Below, piece after piece: positions 7,701 through 9,045 of a stretch of 9,045 nucleotides of DNA. A model generated the notes under the pieces. That model was not told where the DNA came from. It did no database searches and saw only the letters and a program-made list of their open reading frames with translations. Position 1 is the stretch's first letter. Every line of letters begins with the position of its first letter. The position numbers and the translations under genes are program-made. Source of the stretch: an uncultured Phycisphaerales bacterium (GTDB taxonomy: Bacteria > Planctomycetota > Phycisphaerae > Phycisphaerales > UBA1924). The DNA is taken from assembly GCA_937871415.1 (NCBI GenBank), contig CALMQD010000137.1, positions 1-9,045 on the forward strand, read 5' to 3'.

Positions 7701-7864
7701 AAGCGCCGCGCGTTGGTCCCCATGCCGCTGAGCGACTGCCGGCCCCACCAGAGGATCAGCAGCAGCGCGGGAATGAACAGCAGCAGCCACTGCGGCTGGT
7801 CGAACTGGATCGGTCCGACATGGAAAGGGCCCTTGAACATGGACCGGCTGACCACTCCTTGCAC
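4781..7864 (-). CDS. Large membrane protein: VWA domain, GATase1-like domain, second VWA-like domain
   Basis: The 1027-residue protein starts with two membrane helices (about 27-40 and 55-72), then a VWA domain with metal-site residues D90, S92 and S94 (DVSES), ATDGTNL (154-160) and SDGNE (183-187). A beta-rich segment (about 215-322) leads to a class I glutamine-amidotransferase-like fold (about 326-426, with LVMVGGPEAFGAGGW) that lacks a visible nucleophile Cys motif, so it is probably inactive. A second VWA-like domain spans about 440-615. Its first metal motif is replaced by HSCEMP (447-452), while ISDGDPS (540-546) remains. Further beta-rich sequence precedes a third helix (about 868-888) and a charged tail, probably cytosolic and partly helical (about 915-1027). 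The middle therefore probably faces the periplasm. It is likely a client of the downstream MoxR ATPase. GTG 7864 lies six bases after the preceding stop. ATG 7840 is an alternative, with AAGGAG 14 bases upstream. Confidence 0.9.
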   Translation of the reverse strand: MQGVVSRSMFKGPFHVGPIQFDQPQWLLLFIPALLLILWWGRQSLSGMGTNARRFAMLVRLVVVLLILAAVARPEYRRESRNVNVTVISDVSESVPKDRQKWADEFVDQAARATGEGAAQMGDEIARVTVARNAYVQALPSPPQDKPDTINVGATDGTNLAEALRLAMAVMPGGSANRLLIVSDGNETAGDLLSAASAAKAKGIPIDVLPLRYKYDNEVTVERLVAPSTARVGQNINLRVLINSQKPARGRLSLLVNGVDVDLDPSSPETSRVVDVKAGLEAIVIPITLPFAGPQQYEATFVPEEGADSIADNNRAMAVTFVSAEGRVLVVAPDEQEVGSLLRALREAKMAVEYRSPEMAPKNAVEIASYDAIVLANCEARPFSQEQQEILKSYVYDLGGGLVMVGGPEAFGAGGWTGSPLADALPIKLDPPAKRQLPRGALVLVMHSCEMPQGNYWGKKTAEAAVNNLSRLDLAGILEAGGFSGDTWTHPLSEIGNRAAINRAIASLNYGDAPSFDGMLTMAYTALVGVEAGARHILVISDGDPSFTNPGGLMSKMRAAKISISTVLVFPHNRQGGFEWDNMKRLARDSGGRFYSVIDQGNLASLPSIFIKESTVVKRSLRWEGPAFSPTMTNVLSEPLRGINGLPPITGYIVGADREGLSVVSARGKENDPILAHWQFGLGKSVAFTSDAGAAYAKGWPSWDHYRQFWEQHVRWAMRPAGTSDIRIATEDLGDQTRIVVDALDQQGERMNFVRFRARVLGPENAGETVELRQVGPGRYEGIFDSGRAGAYIANIQYQTPGAEGQPPRQGNVQTAVTRPFAKEFKTLQDNAGLLRLVAEKTGGRVLTGDPAGAALWSRQGLTMPVALRPIWMAVALLAIGLFLADVAVRRVRIEPRAIAAAVRRAFNPAQSRGSERTASLKEIRKRAQDEIRGRTDLSPEQKAAALAQVKSAAKGDQSTSKVKFEATAEELARSKKNVAMAGDTTPDAGKIRVKSREVEKQGPTKEEGIARLRKAKERAREELEEE

Positions 7865-7870
7865 GCCCCC

Positions 7871-9016
7871 TTACGAGGGCGGCCTGAATCCCACCACACG
7901 GTTGTTCCTCGCGTCCACCAGGAAGATCTCATCATCCAGGCGCGTCATGGCCCACGGGCTGTTGAGCTCGCCGTCCCGCAGACCCGCGTGCCCGTAGATC
8001 CCCAGCGATGCGCCCGTCTCGAGGTTCACCCGCTGCACGCGGCAGCCCTGGAACTCCGCCACCAGCGCGGTGCCGTCGCCCAGGAGCGACAGGCTCCAGG
8101 GGAACAGGAACTGCCCGGGCTCGCGTCCCGCCGAATCGGGCGAACCGATCCAGCCGATGAGCGCGCCGTCGAGGGTGAACCGGCCGATGCGGTGGTTCCG
8201 CGCATCGACGATGACCAGGCGTGCCGATCCGGCGGCGTCGTGGTCGAGCCAGACCTCCTGCGGACGGTTGAACTCGACCTTGTCCTTGGCGGCGCTCGAG
8301 CCGAACGCCCCGAAACTGAACTGGAACTTCAGATCAGCGTCGTACACGCTTACGCGATCGTTCCCGCCATACTCGCTGATGTAGATGCGTTCTACCTTCT
8401 TCTTGTCCGGGCTCAAAAGCACGCACACGTCGGTCGGATAGATGAACTGTCCATCGCCCGTGCCGTAGGTGCCGACCTGACGTGCGATCACCGGGTCGAC
8501 GATCCGGGGGGGATCGTCCGGGCTGCGCGGCTTGCGTGCCTCTTCCTCGCTGGTCGGCGGGTCGAACACCATCACGCGGTTGTAGTGCGTGTCGGGCACG
8601 TACATCATGTGCTCCGACCACTGGCCGCGGCTGTCGAGCCCCGGGGCGATCGTGAGGCCCACCGGGAATCCCAGTTCGGTGCGGGGCAGGCGGATGATCG
8701 TCAGACAGCGCCCCGTGACCGGGTCGAGTTCCTGGATCCGCCCCGAGCGGTCGACCACCCAGAGCGTGTGCGTGACCGGGTCGCGGTCGATGCCGCGCGG
8801 ATAGGTGAACCGCCCCGGTGTGGCGCCGATGCCGCCGATGGTGCGTTCGACCGGGAGCGGCGCGCCGGGCTCGGGGCGGCGAGAACACCCGGCGTGGGCG
8901 AGCAAGGCGCCGCCGCACACAACCGCGGGCAGGACGACCAGCGCGCGAGCGATCGCACGGCGCGTCCGGGTGCCTCCACCGAAGGGCCAACATCCTCGAG
9001 CGCACGCCACCGCCAC
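7871..9016 (-). CDS. Secreted NHL-repeat beta-propeller protein, possible lipoprotein
   Basis: From the GTG at 9016 the protein has 381 residues. A basic stretch (TRTRRAIAR) and a hydrophobic core (ALVVLPAVVCGGALLAHA) end at AGC, with Cys at residue 44. The lipobox is imperfect because His stands where Leu is usual, so lipidation is uncertain but export is likely. Six NHL-type blades follow, recognisable by GRFTYPRGIDRD, LGFPVGLTIA, GQFIYPTDVCV, VEFNRPQEVWLD, GQFLFPWSLSL and GELNSPWAMTR. Each continues to a V-D/E-x-x-x-x-R-V/I-like strand such as IVDARNHRIGRF. Six blades make a complete propeller. Such proteins are binding scaffolds; the ligand cannot be read from the sequence. The stop lies six bases before the next start, so it is co-transcribed with the large VWA gene. 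AGGAG at 9025-9021 supports GTG 9016 or 9010. A TTG at 9034 is also in frame, and the frame stays open to the window edge, so a start further upstream is not excluded. Confidence 0.85.
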   Translation of the reverse strand: MAVACARGCWPFGGGTRTRRAIARALVVLPAVVCGGALLAHAGCSRRPEPGAPLPVERTIGGIGATPGRFTYPRGIDRDPVTHTLWVVDRSGRIQELDPVTGRCLTIIRLPRTELGFPVGLTIAPGLDSRGQWSEHMMYVPDTHYNRVMVFDPPTSEEEARKPRSPDDPPRIVDPVIARQVGTYGTGDGQFIYPTDVCVLLSPDKKKVERIYISEYGGNDRVSVYDADLKFQFSFGAFGSSAAKDKVEFNRPQEVWLDHDAAGSARLVIVDARNHRIGRFTLDGALIGWIGSPDSAGREPGQFLFPWSLSLLGDGTALVAEFQGCRVQRVNLETGASLGIYGHAGLRDGELNSPWAMTRLDDEIFLVDARNNRVVGFRPPS

Positions 9017-9020
9017 AGAA

Positions 9021-9025
9021 CTCCT
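9021..9025 (-). promoter_or_regulatory. Ribosome binding site of the NHL-repeat gene
   Basis: AGGAG on the minus strand lies four bases before the GTG at 9016 and ten before the in-frame GTG at 9010. It favours one of these starts over the TTG at 9034. Confidence 0.5.
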
Positions 9026-9045
9026 GACGACCAATCCCGACCCCG

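Overview
The window is high-GC bacterial DNA, and every gene I can support lies on the minus strand, reading from the right end to the left. Codon bias is strongly G/C-ending, Shine-Dalgarno signals are sparse, and GTG starts occur. The operon has a MoxR ATPase, a DUF58 protein, a BatA-like von Willebrand factor A (VWA) protein and a very large VWA/glutamine-amidotransferase-like membrane protein, with GxxExxY proteins inserted. This points to a planctomycete, perhaps Phycisphaerae. That placement is inferred from gene content and protein style, not from a marker gene.

In transcription order the layout is as follows. (1) 9016-7871: secreted six-bladed NHL-repeat propeller protein, possibly a lipoprotein. 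(2) 7864-4781: 1027-residue membrane protein with an N-terminal VWA domain, an inactive GATase1-like domain, a second degenerate VWA-like domain, a C-terminal membrane helix and a charged tail. (3) 4682-3636: MoxR-family AAA+ ATPase. (4) 3572-3075: GxxExxY protein (PD-(D/E)XK-like). (5) 3045-2014: DUF58 protein with a VWA metal-binding site. (6) 1927-1436: a second, diverged GxxExxY protein. (7) 1439-1: BatA-like membrane VWA protein, cut off by the left window edge. The MoxR, DUF58, BatA-like and large VWA proteins form the classic MoxR/VWA module. In that module the ATPase is thought to act as a chaperone-like remodeler for metal-binding VWA proteins at the membrane. The NHL protein is probably an envelope partner transcribed with them.

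The most interesting feature is the two GxxExxY genes. Each is the cargo of a compact unit of about 0.56-0.57 kb (1451-2011 and 3060-3630) bounded by long imperfect inverted repeats. The repeat arms are built from degenerate 9-base units resembling CTCCGCGAA, and both units use the same repeat family. They sit between consecutive genes of this one tightly packed operon, in the operon's orientation, without breaking any host gene. The left unit ends exactly next to the ribosome binding site of the BatA-like gene. The downstream arm of each unit also encodes the C-terminal tail of its GxxExxY protein. The two proteins are only about 46% identical by hand alignment, so these look like two separate insertions of one element family. 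This resembles a nuclease-encoding, repeat-bounded mobile unit with a preference for operon junctions. The structure is visible in the sequence; the mobility is inferred.

I saw no tRNA, rRNA, CRISPR array, known insertion sequence or convincing terminator. No gap between genes exceeds 100 bases. The operon's promoter must lie to the right of the window.
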